Assembly (NCBI RefSeq): GCF_017876535.1
Contig: NZ_JAGIOF010000001.1
Location: 3,534,001-3,598,000 of the forward strand
From: Paeniglutamicibacter kerguelensis
GTDB lineage: Bacteria > Actinomycetota > Actinomycetes > Actinomycetales > Micrococcaceae
Length of the DNA stretch: 64,000 nt
Direction of reading: 5' to 3'
Made by a program: the position numbers and the translations under genes. The stretch's first letter is position 1; the number at the start of each line of letters is the position of its first letter. Of the stretch, positions 17,109 through 26,261 are shown piece after piece. The notes below the pieces were generated by a model. It did no database searches. It was not told the DNA's origin and saw nothing but the letters and a program-made list of their open reading frames with translations.

Positions 17109-18196
17109 GCCTGCCAACCCACAGCGCCGTGCAGACCCGCGGCGGAACGACGATCGATCCTTCGCCGCCCCTGGAACGGTCGGTTCGCCGTGAACTGGAC
17201 GCCGTCATCGGCGAATACCGACAGACCGCGGCCGCGTACTCGCCGGCGACCGCGATTCTCTGGGAGCGCATCGGCACGGCCCTTGAGGGCGGAAAACTCA
17301 CGCGGCCGCGCCTGGCCATGCTGGGCCACGAGGCCTTCGGCGGCCGGGACACCAGGCGCGTCATCACGCTGGGATGCGCGTTCGAGCTGCTCCACGGCTC
17401 GCTGCTGATGCATGACGATGTGATCGACAGGGACTTCACGCGCCGCGGACGGCCAACCCTCTCCGCGCACTACCGCGACGAGGCACTCGCCCAAGGAAAA
17501 TCACCGGCCGATGCCGAGCACGCCGGCCATGCGGCCGCAATCATCGCCGGGGACCTCCTGCTGGCGGCCTCCATCAAGCTGGCACTCAAAGCGGCAGGTT
17601 CCCTGCCCGCGGCCGCCGCCATTGAGCACTCCTTCCACCAAGCCATCCACAATGCCGGTGCCGGCGAGCTGGAGGACCTGCTCTTTTCCCTCGCAGGTTC
17701 CCCCGCCAAGGTCCCCGAGGTGCTCCGCATGGAGGAACTGAAAACCGCCGCCTACTCCTTCCAGGTGCCGCTCCAGGCAGGTGCGCTCCTGGCCGGGGCC
17801 GACGCCGAAGAGGCGGCGGCCCTCGGGGCCATCGGCAGCCAGCTGGGGGTCGCGTACCAACTCATCGACGACGTGCTGGGGACCTTCGGGGACCCGGCGG
17901 TCACCGGGAAATCCATCGAATCGGATCTGCGCGAGGGCAAGAGCACCATCCTTACGGCGATGGCCTCCACGACACCCGCGTTCGCGGCGAACCTGCAGCT
18001 CTTCCGCGAACACCGGACGGACGTTGCAACGCTGCGCGAAAGCCTGCAGCGCACCGGTGCCGAATCCCTCGCCAGGCAGCTTGCCGAGGAACTCTGCCAC
18101 GGCGCCACCCAATCGGCCCACCAGCTCCGGCTGCCGGCCCACGTGAGCGCCGCGCTGGAGGATTTCGCCTCACTCATCCTGCACAGGGGGGTCTAG
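17105..18196 (+). CDS. crtE: Geranylgeranyl diphosphate synthase (polyprenyl synthetase)
   Basis: 363 residues, trans-isoprenyl diphosphate synthase fold. The first aspartate-rich motif is DDVID (104-108) in LLMHDDVIDRD. The second is the CrtE-type LIDDVLGTFGD (Asp255, Asp256, Asp263). KLTRPRL near 65 supplies diphosphate contacts. It condenses isopentenyl diphosphate with allylic diphosphates to C20 GGPP, the carotenoid precursor. The start overlaps the marR stop by four bases, and crtB starts four bases after its stop. Confidence 0.92.
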   Translation: MSLPTHSAVQTRGGTTIDPSPPLERSVRRELDAVIGEYRQTAAAYSPATAILWERIGTALEGGKLTRPRLAMLGHEAFGGRDTRRVITLGCAFELLHGSLLMHDDVIDRDFTRRGRPTLSAHYRDEALAQGKSPADAEHAGHAAAIIAGDLLLAASIKLALKAAGSLPAAAAIEHSFHQAIHNAGAGELEDLLFSLAGSPAKVPEVLRMEELKTAAYSFQVPLQAGALLAGADAEEAAALGAIGSQLGVAYQLIDDVLGTFGDPAVTGKSIESDLREGKSTILTAMASTTPAFAANLQLFREHRTDVATLRESLQRTGAESLARQLAEELCHGATQSAHQLRLPAHVSAALEDFASLILHRGV

Positions 18197-18200
18197 CCAC

Positions 18201-19079
18201 ATGGAACACACGGCATTGGAACGCTACACGGAAGCCGCGAGCAGCAGCGCCCGCGTGGTCATTACGCAATATTCGACGTCCTTTTCGCTGGCCTGCAGGA
18301 TGCTCGACCGAGATTCCCGCAGGCACATCTCCAACATCTACGCGCTGGTGCGCCTGGCCGACGAGGTGGTGGACGGGGTGGCACGCGAGGCGGGCCTGGA
18401 TCCGCAGGCTGTCGCCGAGGCGCTGGCCCGGCTCGAGTCCGAGACCGAGGCCGCGCTGCTCACCGGCTACAGCACCAACCTGATAGTCCACGCCTTCGCG
18501 TGCACCGCCCGAAGCCAAGGCATCGGCACCGAACTGACCCGACCGTTCTTCGCCTCCATGCGCGCCGACCTGTCCATCACCACCCACGATGCCGCCACCC
18601 TGGACCAATACATCTACGGATCGGCCGAGGTCGTGGGACTCATGTGCCTGCGGGTGTTCCGGTCGATGCCGCAGGCACCGGCCGGGCACGACGCTGAACT
18701 CGAAACCGCGGCCCGGCACCTGGGCGCCGCCTTCCAAAAGGTCAATTTCCTGCGCGACCTCCCCACGGACACCGGCGAGCTGGGTCGCAGCTACTTCCCC
18801 GGCTTGGACCCCACCGCTTTTTCCGGCACCCACAAGGATGCGCTGGTCGCCGAAATCCGCGCCGACCTTTCCGCCGCCGCGCTCGGCATCCCGTACCTGG
18901 CACCGCGCGCGGCCCGGGCCGTACGTATGGCCCACGGGCTTTTTGGCGCACTGCTGCGGGAGTTGGACCGCACGACGGCGGCGCAGCTGATGTACCAACG
19001 AATCTCTGTCCCCGCGCGGCGCAAGGCGCTGATCGCGTTGCGCTCGACGATCGGCACCCGCAGAAAGGAAGCGGCGTGA
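18201..19079 (+). CDS. crtB: Phytoene synthase
   Basis: 292 residues, squalene/phytoene synthase fold. Both Asp motifs are present: DEVVD (54-58) after RRHISNIYALVRLA, and DLPTD (186-190) in VNFLRDLPTDTGELGRSYFP. It joins two GGPP molecules to 15-cis-phytoene at the membrane. The start follows crtE by four bases with GGGGGG upstream, and its stop overlaps the GTG start of crtI. Confidence 0.92.
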   Translation: MEHTALERYTEAASSSARVVITQYSTSFSLACRMLDRDSRRHISNIYALVRLADEVVDGVAREAGLDPQAVAEALARLESETEAALLTGYSTNLIVHAFACTARSQGIGTELTRPFFASMRADLSITTHDAATLDQYIYGSAEVVGLMCLRVFRSMPQAPAGHDAELETAARHLGAAFQKVNFLRDLPTDTGELGRSYFPGLDPTAFSGTHKDALVAEIRADLSAAALGIPYLAPRAARAVRMAHGLFGALLRELDRTTAAQLMYQRISVPARRKALIALRSTIGTRRKEAA

Positions 19080-20701
19080 AACACCAATCCTCCGAATACG
19101 TGGTGGTCATCGGCGGCGGATTCTCCGGCCTGGCCACCGCCGGGCTGCTGGCGGCCTCCGGCCACCGGGTCACGCTGCTGGAAATGCAGGACTCACTGGG
19201 CGGGCGGGCCGGACGGCTGCACCGAGACGGGTTCAGCTTCGACACGGGCCCGTCCTGGTACCTCATGCCGGAGGTCATCGAGCACTGGTTCAAACTCATG
19301 GGCACCTCCACCACGGTGGAACTCGACCTGGTTGACCTGGAGGTCGGGTACCGCACCTGGTTCCAGGGCCACCCCGATCCTCTGGACATGACCACGGGGC
19401 CGGGCGCGGTGGCAGCCTTCGAATCCGTGCAGACCGGGGCCGGGGTCGCTCTGGAAAAATACCTGGCCTACGCCGAAACCAGCTACGGGCTGGCGCTGGA
19501 ACATTTCCTGTACGACGGCTTCTCCTCGGTCCGGTCCCTGCTCAATCCCCGGCTGCCGGCCCTGTTGCCCCGGCTGGCACCGCTGCTGTCCCGCTCGCTG
19601 GATTCGTTCGTCGCCCAGCGTTTCAGCGATCCCCGCCTGCGCCAGATCCTGGGCTACCCGGCGGTCTTTCTGGGCAGCAGCCCCAAACACACACCGGCCC
19701 TGTACCACTTGATGAGCCACCTGGACCTGACCCAGGGAGTGAAGTATCCGCTCGGCGGATTCGCCAAGCTGGTCGATGCCATGGCCGAGCTGTGCACCAA
19801 GGCCGGGGTCAAGATCGTCACCGGTGCCACGGCGGAGGGCATCGACACCGTGCAAACCGGCCGGCATACCCGAGTGGATTCGGTGCGCTGGAGCGACAGC
19901 CGCGGCGAAACCCATCGCCTCGATGCGAGCGTGGTGGTCGGCGCCGCCGACCTGCACCACATCGAATCGCGGCTGCTGCCCCGGAAGCTGCGCTCTTCCT
20001 CCGATGCCGCGTGGAAGCGCCGCGACCCGGGTCCCAGCGCCGTGCTGATCTGCCTGGGCATCCGCGGCAAGCTGCCGAAGCTGCTCCACCACAACTTACT
20101 TTTCACCCAAGACTGGGACGAGAACTTCGGCCGCATCCGCCGCGGGGAACCGCTGGATACGGAGACCAGCATCTACGTGTGCATGCCCAGCGCCACGGAT
20201 CCGGGAGTCGCCCCGGCCGGGCACGAGAACCTCTTCATGCTCATTCCCGCCCCGACGCTGCCGGAGTGGGGAACCGGCGGTGCCGACGGAAACGGCAGCG
20301 AACAGGTGGAGGCCGTCGCCGATGCGGCCCTGGCCCAGCTGGCGGCCTGGGCAGGCATCCCTGACCTGGCCGAACGCATCGTGGTGCGGCAAACCTTCGG
20401 ACCCGGGGACTTCGTGAACAACGTCAACGCGTGGCGCGGAGGGGCGTTGGGCCTGGCCCACACGCTCGGGCAAAGTGCTTTCTTCCGGCCCGCCAACAGG
20501 AGCGCCAAGGTGGAGGGTCTCCACTATGCGGGAAGCTCGGTGCGCCCCGGCGTCGGTGTTCCCATGTGCCTGATCAGTGCGGAAATCACTGCCAAGGCAG
20601 TCAACGGGATCAAGGATCTCGGACCATTCTCCATGGACGGCCAGAATCGCGACGCCCGCGAACCCGAAGGGGATGTGCAGGAAGAGCGGGTGGCCAAATG
20701 A
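19076..20701 (+). CDS. crtI: Phytoene desaturase (lycopene-forming type)
   Basis: 541 residues. The FAD-binding dinucleotide motif GGGFSG (13-18) opens the protein. GGRAGRL and the FDTGPSWYLMPEV segment are standard for CrtI. The C-terminal YAGSSVRPGVGVPMCLISAEITAK is the bacterial CrtI signature. It desaturates phytoene stepwise, probably to lycopene, as required by the downstream C50 enzymes. The start is GTG, overlapping the crtB stop (GTGA) with AAAGGA upstream. The C-terminal tail of about 30 residues after the signature is Asp/Glu-rich. Confidence 0.92.
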   Translation: MKHQSSEYVVVIGGGFSGLATAGLLAASGHRVTLLEMQDSLGGRAGRLHRDGFSFDTGPSWYLMPEVIEHWFKLMGTSTTVELDLVDLEVGYRTWFQGHPDPLDMTTGPGAVAAFESVQTGAGVALEKYLAYAETSYGLALEHFLYDGFSSVRSLLNPRLPALLPRLAPLLSRSLDSFVAQRFSDPRLRQILGYPAVFLGSSPKHTPALYHLMSHLDLTQGVKYPLGGFAKLVDAMAELCTKAGVKIVTGATAEGIDTVQTGRHTRVDSVRWSDSRGETHRLDASVVVGAADLHHIESRLLPRKLRSSSDAAWKRRDPGPSAVLICLGIRGKLPKLLHHNLLFTQDWDENFGRIRRGEPLDTETSIYVCMPSATDPGVAPAGHENLFMLIPAPTLPEWGTGGADGNGSEQVEAVADAALAQLAAWAGIPDLAERIVVRQTFGPGDFVNNVNAWRGGALGLAHTLGQSAFFRPANRSAKVEGLHYAGSSVRPGVGVPMCLISAEITAKAVNGIKDLGPFSMDGQNRDAREPEGDVQEERVAK

Positions 20702-21036
20702 CGTACCTGCTGATGCTGCTCGCGCTGATCGGGTGCATGGTGTTGCTCGACGCCAGGTACCGGCTCTTCGTCTTCGCCCGGCCGATCCCGGCCCTCGCAT
20801 CCCTGTCGATGGGGACCTGCATCTTCCTGCTATGGGACGTGATCGCGATCGACCAGGGCATCTTCCTGCACCGTGAATCACGGCTCATGACGGGGCTGAT
20901 GATCGGGGAACAGATGCCGCTGGAGGAAGCCTTCTTCCTGTTCTTCCTCTGTTACCAAAGCATGGTGCTGGCCAACGGTGCACTGGCTTGGCGTGCGCAT
21001 CGGGCCAGGCTGCGGACGGGAGTCGAGGCACCATGA
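20698..21036 (+). CDS. crtYe: C50 carotenoid epsilon-cyclase subunit, CrtYe-like
   Basis: 112 residues with three membrane segments (MTYLLMLLALIGCMVLLDARYRLF, the LASLSMGTCIFLLWDVIAI helix, and MPLEEAFFLFFLCYQSMVL). The PLEE motif is shared by heterodimeric lycopene cyclases of the CrtYc/CrtYe type. It should form a heterodimer with the next gene product and close the ionone rings of flavuxanthin-type C50 carotenoids. The ATG overlaps the crtI stop by four bases (ATGA), and the gene overlaps crtYf the same way. Ring type (epsilon, beta or gamma) is inferred from order only. Confidence 0.85.
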   Translation: MTYLLMLLALIGCMVLLDARYRLFVFARPIPALASLSMGTCIFLLWDVIAIDQGIFLHRESRLMTGLMIGEQMPLEEAFFLFFLCYQSMVLANGALAWRAHRARLRTGVEAP

Positions 21037-21359
21037 ATTTCGCCCTTCTCTCCGGGTGGTTCCTGCTCGGTTCACTGGCGCTTTTTCTGGTGTCCCTGCG
21101 GCTGCGCCGGATCCCGTTTGGATCCGTTGCGCCGGCCCTTGGTTTCGCGATGGCGGTCCTCACGGTGCTGACCGCGGTCTTCGACAACGTCATGATCGCC
21201 TCCGGGCTCTTTGGCTACGGGGACCAGACGCTGCTGGGGATCCGCGTGGGTCTGGCCCCGATCGAGGACTTCAGCTATCCGCTCGCGGCCGTGTTGTTCA
21301 TGCCCGCGCTGTGGTGGCTTGGCGGCGGCAACGCACCGGCAGGGAAGGACCGTCCATGA
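21033..21359 (+). CDS. crtYf: C50 carotenoid cyclase subunit, CrtYf-like
   Basis: 108 residues with three hydrophobic helices. The sequence FGYGDQTLLGIRVGLAPIEDFSYPLAAVLFMPALWW carries the PIEDF motif that pairs with PLEE in the partner subunit of heterodimeric cyclases. Four-base overlaps with crtYe and crtEb show tight coupling. Naming follows the Corynebacterium crtYe-crtYf-crtEb order; the Micrococcus crtYg/crtYh pair (sarcinaxanthin) is the main alternative. Confidence 0.82.
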   Translation: MNFALLSGWFLLGSLALFLVSLRLRRIPFGSVAPALGFAMAVLTVLTAVFDNVMIASGLFGYGDQTLLGIRVGLAPIEDFSYPLAAVLFMPALWWLGGGNAPAGKDRP

Positions 21360-22219
21360 TCCGCGAACTGTTCATGACCAGCCGGCCGGTTTCATGGGTG
21401 AACACCGCCTACCCCTTTGCCGCCGCATACCTGCTGGCCGCGGGGCGGATCGACTGGATCTGGGTGGTTGGCACGCTCTTCTTCCTGATCCCCTACAACC
21501 TGGCCATGTATGGCGTGAACGACGTGTTCGACTACGAATCCGACCTGCTCAATCCGCGCAAGGGCGGCGCCGAGGGCGCCGTGCTGGAACGCACGCGGCA
21601 CCGCGGCATACTGGTCGCCTGTGCCGTCGCGACAGTGCCGTTCCTGGTGATATTGGTGCTTGCCGGTTCCTGGCAGGCGAACCTGGTGCTGCTGGTGTCA
21701 ATGTTTGCGCTGCTCGCCTACAGCGCCCCCGGGCTGCGTTTCAAGGAACGTCCCTTCCTGGATTCGCTGACCTCCAGCATGCACTTCGTGTCCCCGGCCG
21801 TCTATGGCTTGGTGCTTGCCGGCGCGCACTTCAACGGCCCGCTGCTGGCCTTGCTTGTCTCATTCTTCCTCTGGGGCATGGCCTCTCACGCCTTTGGCGC
21901 CGTGCAAGACATTGTTCCCGACCGTGCCGCCGACCTGGGTTCCATCGGCACGGTGCTCGGGGCCAAGCGGACGGTACGGGGCGCCGCGCTGGCCTATCTG
22001 GTGTCCGGGCTGCTGTTGCTGTTCACCACCTGGCCCGGGCCGTTGGCAGGGTTGTTGACCCTGCCGTACCTGGTCAATGTGCTGCCCTATGCCAACATCG
22101 AGGACGCGGAGTCGGAACACGCCCATGCAGGCTGGGTCAGGTTCCTCTGGCTGAACTACGTCACCGGATTCTTCGTCACCATGGTGCTGATTTGGTATGC
22201 GCTTGAACGCAATGTCTAA
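21356..22219 (+). CDS. crtEb: Lycopene elongase/hydratase, UbiA prenyltransferase family
   Basis: 287 residues with about eight membrane helices. The first Asp motif NDVFDYESD (about 56-64) and the second QDIVPDRAAD (about 182-191) are the UbiA diphosphate-binding sites. It adds two dimethylallyl units to lycopene to give the C50 acyclic carotenoid flavuxanthin, the substrate of CrtYe/CrtYf. The ATG overlaps the crtYf stop (ATGA). No mmpL-type gene lies between crtE and crtB, unlike in C. glutamicum. Confidence 0.88.
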   Translation: MIRELFMTSRPVSWVNTAYPFAAAYLLAAGRIDWIWVVGTLFFLIPYNLAMYGVNDVFDYESDLLNPRKGGAEGAVLERTRHRGILVACAVATVPFLVILVLAGSWQANLVLLVSMFALLAYSAPGLRFKERPFLDSLTSSMHFVSPAVYGLVLAGAHFNGPLLALLVSFFLWGMASHAFGAVQDIVPDRAADLGSIGTVLGAKRTVRGAALAYLVSGLLLLFTTWPGPLAGLLTLPYLVNVLPYANIEDAESEHAHAGWVRFLWLNYVTGFFVTMVLIWYALERNV

Positions 22220-22248
22220 CCGCCGCGAAGACACCGGGAAGGTGGAAA

Positions 22249-23646
22249 GTGAATTTGAATGCGACGAACCTGGTGTGGTTCCGCGATGACCTGCGGGTTG
22301 CGGACCATCCTGCGTTGGATACTGCAATGGCAGCCGGGACAACCATTGCCGTGTACATCCTCGACGAAAGGTCACCGGGCATCCGCCCGCTTGGCCGCGC
22401 GGCCCGTTGGTGGCTGCACCATGCCCTGGATGACCTTCGGGCGAGTCTGGGCAGGCTCGGTGTCCCGTTGGTCCTGCGTCGCGGTGCGGCGGCGAACATC
22501 CTGCCGGAGCTCCTCTCGGCCAGCGGCGCGCGATCCATCTATTGGAATCGTCGGTACGGCGGCCCCGAACGCGCGGTGGATACCCATGTCAAGGAACTCG
22601 TGAACGCCTCGGGAGGCACTGCACTGAGCTTTTCGGGCACGTTGCTGCAGGAACCATGGGTTCCATTGACCCAGGACCGCAAGCCGTTCAAGGTTTTCAC
22701 GCCGTTTTTCAATGCGTTGCTTCGGTTGCCGATGCGCCCCGCGTTGGTCGAACCCCCGCGGCAAGAACCGACCGGGCTCCTTTCAGTGCACAGTGACGAG
22801 TTGGCCGACTGGGATTTGCTGCCTTCCGCCCCGGACTGGTCGCCCGGACTGGCCTCGGCGTGGGCACCCGGAGAAGGGCCCGCCCGCGAGCGGCTGGAGG
22901 TGGTGCTTGCGGAGATTGCCGCCAACTATGGCGACACCCGCGACCGGCCGGACATGGACGGCACGTCGCGGCTCTCGCCGGCCCTGCGCTGGGGCCACCT
23001 GAGCCCGGTCCAGGTGTGGGAATCCCTCAGCGCGCTCATCCATGAACATCCACCGGCCGCCGAAGGTGCGCGTGCCATGATGCGCCAGCTGGCCTGGCGC
23101 GACTTCTGCTGGAACCTGCTCTACCACCACCCGGACATGGCCACCGAAAACCTGCGCACGGAATTCGATGCCTTCGAGTGGGCGTGGCCATCCGGCGGGG
23201 TCCCCCGAGGCTCCCATGAGGCACAGGTCAACGAAGCTTTCGAGGCATGGTGCCGCGGCGAAACGGGATTCGGGCTGGTGGATGCGGGCATGAAACAACT
23301 CTGGGAAACCGGGTGGATGCACAACCGGGTGCGCATGGTCGCCGCCAGCCTGCTGGTGAAAAACCTCGGCATCCACTGGCGGGTCGGCGAGCAATGGTTC
23401 TGGGACACGCTCGTGGATGCCGATGCCGCCTCCAATCCCGCCAACTGGCAGTGGGTCGCCGGCTGCGGCGCCGACGCGTCGCCCTATTTCAGGATTTTCA
23501 ACCCCGAGCTGCAGGCCAAGAAATTCGACCCACGGGGATCCTACGTTGCCCGTTTTGCGCCGGTGGCGGTCTCCGCACCGATCGTGGAGCTGAAGGAATC
23601 GCGGGCGCGGGCGCTGGATGCCTATGCCCGGATGAAGGATCACTAA
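22249..23646 (+). CDS. phr: Deoxyribodipyrimidine photolyase
   Basis: 465 residues, DNA photolyase / cryptochrome fold. The N-terminal domain (LVWFRDDLRVADHPAL) binds the antenna chromophore. The FAD domain has the LRWGHLSPVQVWESL, QLAWRDFCWNLLYHHP and WDTLVDADAASNPANWQWVAGCGADASPYFRIFNP motifs of class I CPD photolyases. It repairs UV-made cyclobutane pyrimidine dimers using blue light. The GTG start, with GGAAGG upstream, lies 29 bases after crtEb, so it is probably the last gene of the carotenoid operon. Co-expression of photoprotective pigment and photorepair makes physiological sense. Confidence 0.92.
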   Translation: MNLNATNLVWFRDDLRVADHPALDTAMAAGTTIAVYILDERSPGIRPLGRAARWWLHHALDDLRASLGRLGVPLVLRRGAAANILPELLSASGARSIYWNRRYGGPERAVDTHVKELVNASGGTALSFSGTLLQEPWVPLTQDRKPFKVFTPFFNALLRLPMRPALVEPPRQEPTGLLSVHSDELADWDLLPSAPDWSPGLASAWAPGEGPARERLEVVLAEIAANYGDTRDRPDMDGTSRLSPALRWGHLSPVQVWESLSALIHEHPPAAEGARAMMRQLAWRDFCWNLLYHHPDMATENLRTEFDAFEWAWPSGGVPRGSHEAQVNEAFEAWCRGETGFGLVDAGMKQLWETGWMHNRVRMVAASLLVKNLGIHWRVGEQWFWDTLVDADAASNPANWQWVAGCGADASPYFRIFNPELQAKKFDPRGSYVARFAPVAVSAPIVELKESRARALDAYARMKDH

Positions 23647-23653
23647 TGCAGAG

Positions 23654-23691
23654 CGTCGGAGGCATGCACGTCGACGCGCATGCCTCCGACG
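23654..23691. terminator. Hairpin between photolyase and hydrolase genes
   Basis: Perfect 14-base arms (23654-23667 and 23678-23691), ten-base loop, directly between the stop codons of phr (23646) and the hydrolase (23694). It can act as a shared terminator for the convergent operons. There is no T-run. Confidence 0.6.
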
Positions 23692-23693
23692 GT

Positions 23694-24614
23694 CTACCCA
23701 TACACCCGAACGGCCGCTTCCGCAGGCGAGTGCGGGACTTGGTCCGCCGGATCGGTGCGGAACACCGGAGGGAGCATCCGTGCACCGTTGTACATCGGGA
23801 AGGCGAGGCTGTTGCACTTGCTTTCCAGCTCCTCCCATGGCCGGTTGATGCCGTGGGTTCCGTACTTGCGGACAATGGCAACCCTGTCGATGTCGAGAAC
23901 CCCGAAAAGGGTTTCCTCACCGGCCCCGGCTCGCTGCATGATCGTGCCTTCGGGGTCGACGAGCACGCTGTCGCCGACGCCCGCCGGATCGGACGCGTTG
24001 AGGTTGACGACAAAGACCTGGTTGGTAAACGCGTTGGCTCTGGCCATGACAAGTTCCATTTCCCTGTCGCGGGTGGTGGTGAGGGTCGGCTGGATGATCA
24101 CGTCCGCACCGAGCCAGGCGAGCTGCCGGGCCACTTCGGGAAAACTGCCGTCGTAGCAAATCGCCAGACCAATACGTGCGACACCCGGGATATCGAAGGT
24201 CGTGAACTCACTGCCGGGCTCGAGGGTCTCATACGGGCGCCAGGGGAAGATCTTTCGGTATCGGGCAACGATTTCGCCGTCGGGGTTGATCGCGATGGCG
24301 GTGTTGTAGAGGTGCTTCCCCGAGCGTTCAACCAGCGAACCGGGGATGAGCCAGATCTTGAGCTCCCGCGCCAAATCGGAAAGCCGATCCGCGAGCGGCC
24401 CCGGCACCGTGGTCGCCGCGCGTTCATCGAAATCGGGGTCGGGTTCAAGCATCGCTTTCGGGGCGGCAAGAAGCAGTTCGGGAACAACCACCAGATCAAG
24501 GTGGGGACGCATCGCGGTAACGGTGCGCACCTGCGCCTCGAACCGTTCGAAGGTGGCATCAATGTCCCCGGGCACCGGGCTGGTCTGGATGGCGGCGATG
24601 TTAAGGATGGGCAT
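23694..24614 (-). CDS. Carbon-nitrogen hydrolase (nitrilase superfamily)
   Basis: 306 residues. The catalytic triad of the superfamily is visible: Glu46 in VVVPELLLA, Lys121 in RYRKIFPW and Cys153 in AICYDGSFPE. Activity is hydrolysis of an amide or nitrile; the RYRKIFPWRPYE sequence and substrate loop favour an aliphatic amidase-type member over a true nitrilase. It begins two bases after the stop of the APC permease gene, so both are one operon. A TetR regulator is divergent. A plausible role is uptake and hydrolysis of an amide- or amine-containing nutrient. Confidence 0.85.
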   Translation of the reverse strand: MPILNIAAIQTSPVPGDIDATFERFEAQVRTVTAMRPHLDLVVVPELLLAAPKAMLEPDPDFDERAATTVPGPLADRLSDLARELKIWLIPGSLVERSGKHLYNTAIAINPDGEIVARYRKIFPWRPYETLEPGSEFTTFDIPGVARIGLAICYDGSFPEVARQLAWLGADVIIQPTLTTTRDREMELVMARANAFTNQVFVVNLNASDPAGVGDSVLVDPEGTIMQRAGAGEETLFGVLDIDRVAIVRKYGTHGINRPWEELESKCNSLAFPMYNGARMLPPVFRTDPADQVPHSPAEAAVRVYG

Positions 24615-24616
24615 GG

Positions 24617-26146
24617 TCAGTGGCTCATTTCTTCGGTGGGGTCCATTACATGGAAGTCGGTGCTGTTTGCATTGCCCACGGGGATCGTGGAGCGATTGAA
24701 AAATTCGGGACAGAGCGGACGTACCGCAAGGGTGACAATCAGGCCAAGGACCAGTGCCCCGATGCCGATCCAGAAGACGGCTCCGATGCCGAGCCAGGAA
24801 ACGTCGGCGTACTCGGGGCGGGCCATGTCGATGGCGCTGACAACGAACGCGATGGCCATCATCAATGCCCCGAGTCCGGGCAGGACGCCGGCCAGGATCA
24901 GGGTTTTCGGGTCTCGCATCCGGGGTGCGAAGTAGATGATGGCCGCGACCGCCGTGGCTGCGTAGTAGACGGCCACCTGCAAACCGATTGACAGGATGGC
25001 GAGACCGACGAAGTCCTGGGAGATCAGGGAAAGCACGATGATGGTGAGGATGCTCAGCCCCGCCCACCAGAGGGTCGCGGTCCTCGGCGTGCGGCTCTTG
25101 GGGTCCACGGTACCGATGGATTTCGGAAGTGCCCGGTAGGTTGCCATGCTCAGCCAGGAACGCGGAGAGGCGACGGCCACCGTAAAGAGTGCGGACAGGG
25201 CAGACATGCCGATCGCAAGCGTGATGATGCGGCCAAAGAATTCGCCCGTCGCCAGTGGACCGATCACCGAGAGGACATCGCCAATCGCCTCGTCCGAGGT
25301 GAGCAGGTCGACGCCGCCGAATCCGAGTGCGGCGACGGAGGCCGAGACGTAGAGGACCAACAGGATCACCGTCGAGACGATGGCCGCGCGGCCCGGCGTG
25401 CGGGAACGATGGGTGGTTTCCTCGTTGACGGCGATCAACGCGTCCCATCCCCAGTAGATGAACAGCGCAAGAATGACCCCGGCGACAAGGCCCGAGGGGT
25501 CCGTGGCAAATGGGTTGAACCAGTCCAGGCTGACCGGCTCGGCGCTTGCGGGTGCGGTGCCGCGTCCGATCGCCAGGAAGGCGCCGACGCAGAATCCGCC
25601 GATGGCTACTATCTGAAGGCCGATGAGGGCGTACTGGACCCAGGCGGCAAGCTCGATCCCGCGGATCGCGACCACGGCGCTTACCGCAATAAGTGCGATC
25701 GCAAGGGGAATCGTGGCCGCGGGGTTCGCCGCGAGCATTTCGAGCCCTACGGAGTCCAGAAGGTACACCGTGGCCACCTGTGCCAGGGCTGCGGTCGCGA
25801 TGAACGTGGCAATCTGGGGAACCCAGCCTCCGAAGAACCATCCCGCGACCGGGCCCAGCACGCGGGAAATCCAGACGAACACACCGCCGCAATCGGGCAT
25901 CACGCGGTTGAGGTCACGGAAGGCGAACGCGGTGAACAGGATCGGAAGAAATCCGACCAAGAATGCAGCCGGGGCGTGAACACCCACGGAATCAGCGACG
26001 AATCCGAGCGTCACCGCGAGGCTGTAGGCGGGCGCGACTGCGGCAAGACCGACCGCCACGATCCGTACCATCCCGATGGCATTGCTGCGGAGGCCTTTGT
26101 CGGTCGGGGACGTCGCCGACACGATCGGCTGGGCGGGTTCTTGCAT
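24617..26146 (-). CDS. APC-family amino acid / amine permease
   Basis: 509 residues with about twelve hydrophobic segments. The N-terminal SNAIGMVRIVAVGLAAVAPAYSLAVTLGFVADSVG region carries the glycine-rich first helix of the APC superfamily, and the GGVFVWISRVLGPVAGWFFGG block follows. It should bring an amino acid or amine into the cell by proton symport. The hydrolase gene follows two bases downstream. The start at 26146 has AAGGAGA about ten bases upstream. Confidence 0.85.
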   Translation of the reverse strand: MQEPAQPIVSATSPTDKGLRSNAIGMVRIVAVGLAAVAPAYSLAVTLGFVADSVGVHAPAAFLVGFLPILFTAFAFRDLNRVMPDCGGVFVWISRVLGPVAGWFFGGWVPQIATFIATAALAQVATVYLLDSVGLEMLAANPAATIPLAIALIAVSAVVAIRGIELAAWVQYALIGLQIVAIGGFCVGAFLAIGRGTAPASAEPVSLDWFNPFATDPSGLVAGVILALFIYWGWDALIAVNEETTHRSRTPGRAAIVSTVILLVLYVSASVAALGFGGVDLLTSDEAIGDVLSVIGPLATGEFFGRIITLAIGMSALSALFTVAVASPRSWLSMATYRALPKSIGTVDPKSRTPRTATLWWAGLSILTIIVLSLISQDFVGLAILSIGLQVAVYYAATAVAAIIYFAPRMRDPKTLILAGVLPGLGALMMAIAFVVSAIDMARPEYADVSWLGIGAVFWIGIGALVLGLIVTLAVRPLCPEFFNRSTIPVGNANSTDFHVMDPTEEMSH

Positions 26147-26170
26147 GGCGGATCTCTCCTTCGGGTTTTT

Positions 26171-26205
26171 ATCTGAATGTGATTCAGATTACTGAACGTC
26201 ATTCA
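26171..26205. promoter_or_regulatory. Two tandem TetR operator-like palindromes
   Basis: Site 1: ATCTGAAT-GTG-ATTCAGAT (26171-26189), a perfect 8-base inverted repeat. Site 2: TGAAC-GTC-ATTCA (26193-26205), the same core with one mismatch. Both are between the permease start (26146) and the tetR start (26262), so they are the likely operators for that regulator. Confidence 0.65.
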
Positions 26206-26261
26206 AACAACACCGGCGGCGCCTGTCAAGGTCTGCGTACTTTTTGAGGCAGAATGGCAGG

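Noticed and set aside
24618..25892. N-terminal extension of the nitrilase-superfamily frame
   Set aside because: It overlaps the APC permease gene in another frame; the hydrolase starts at 24614 with MPILNIAA.
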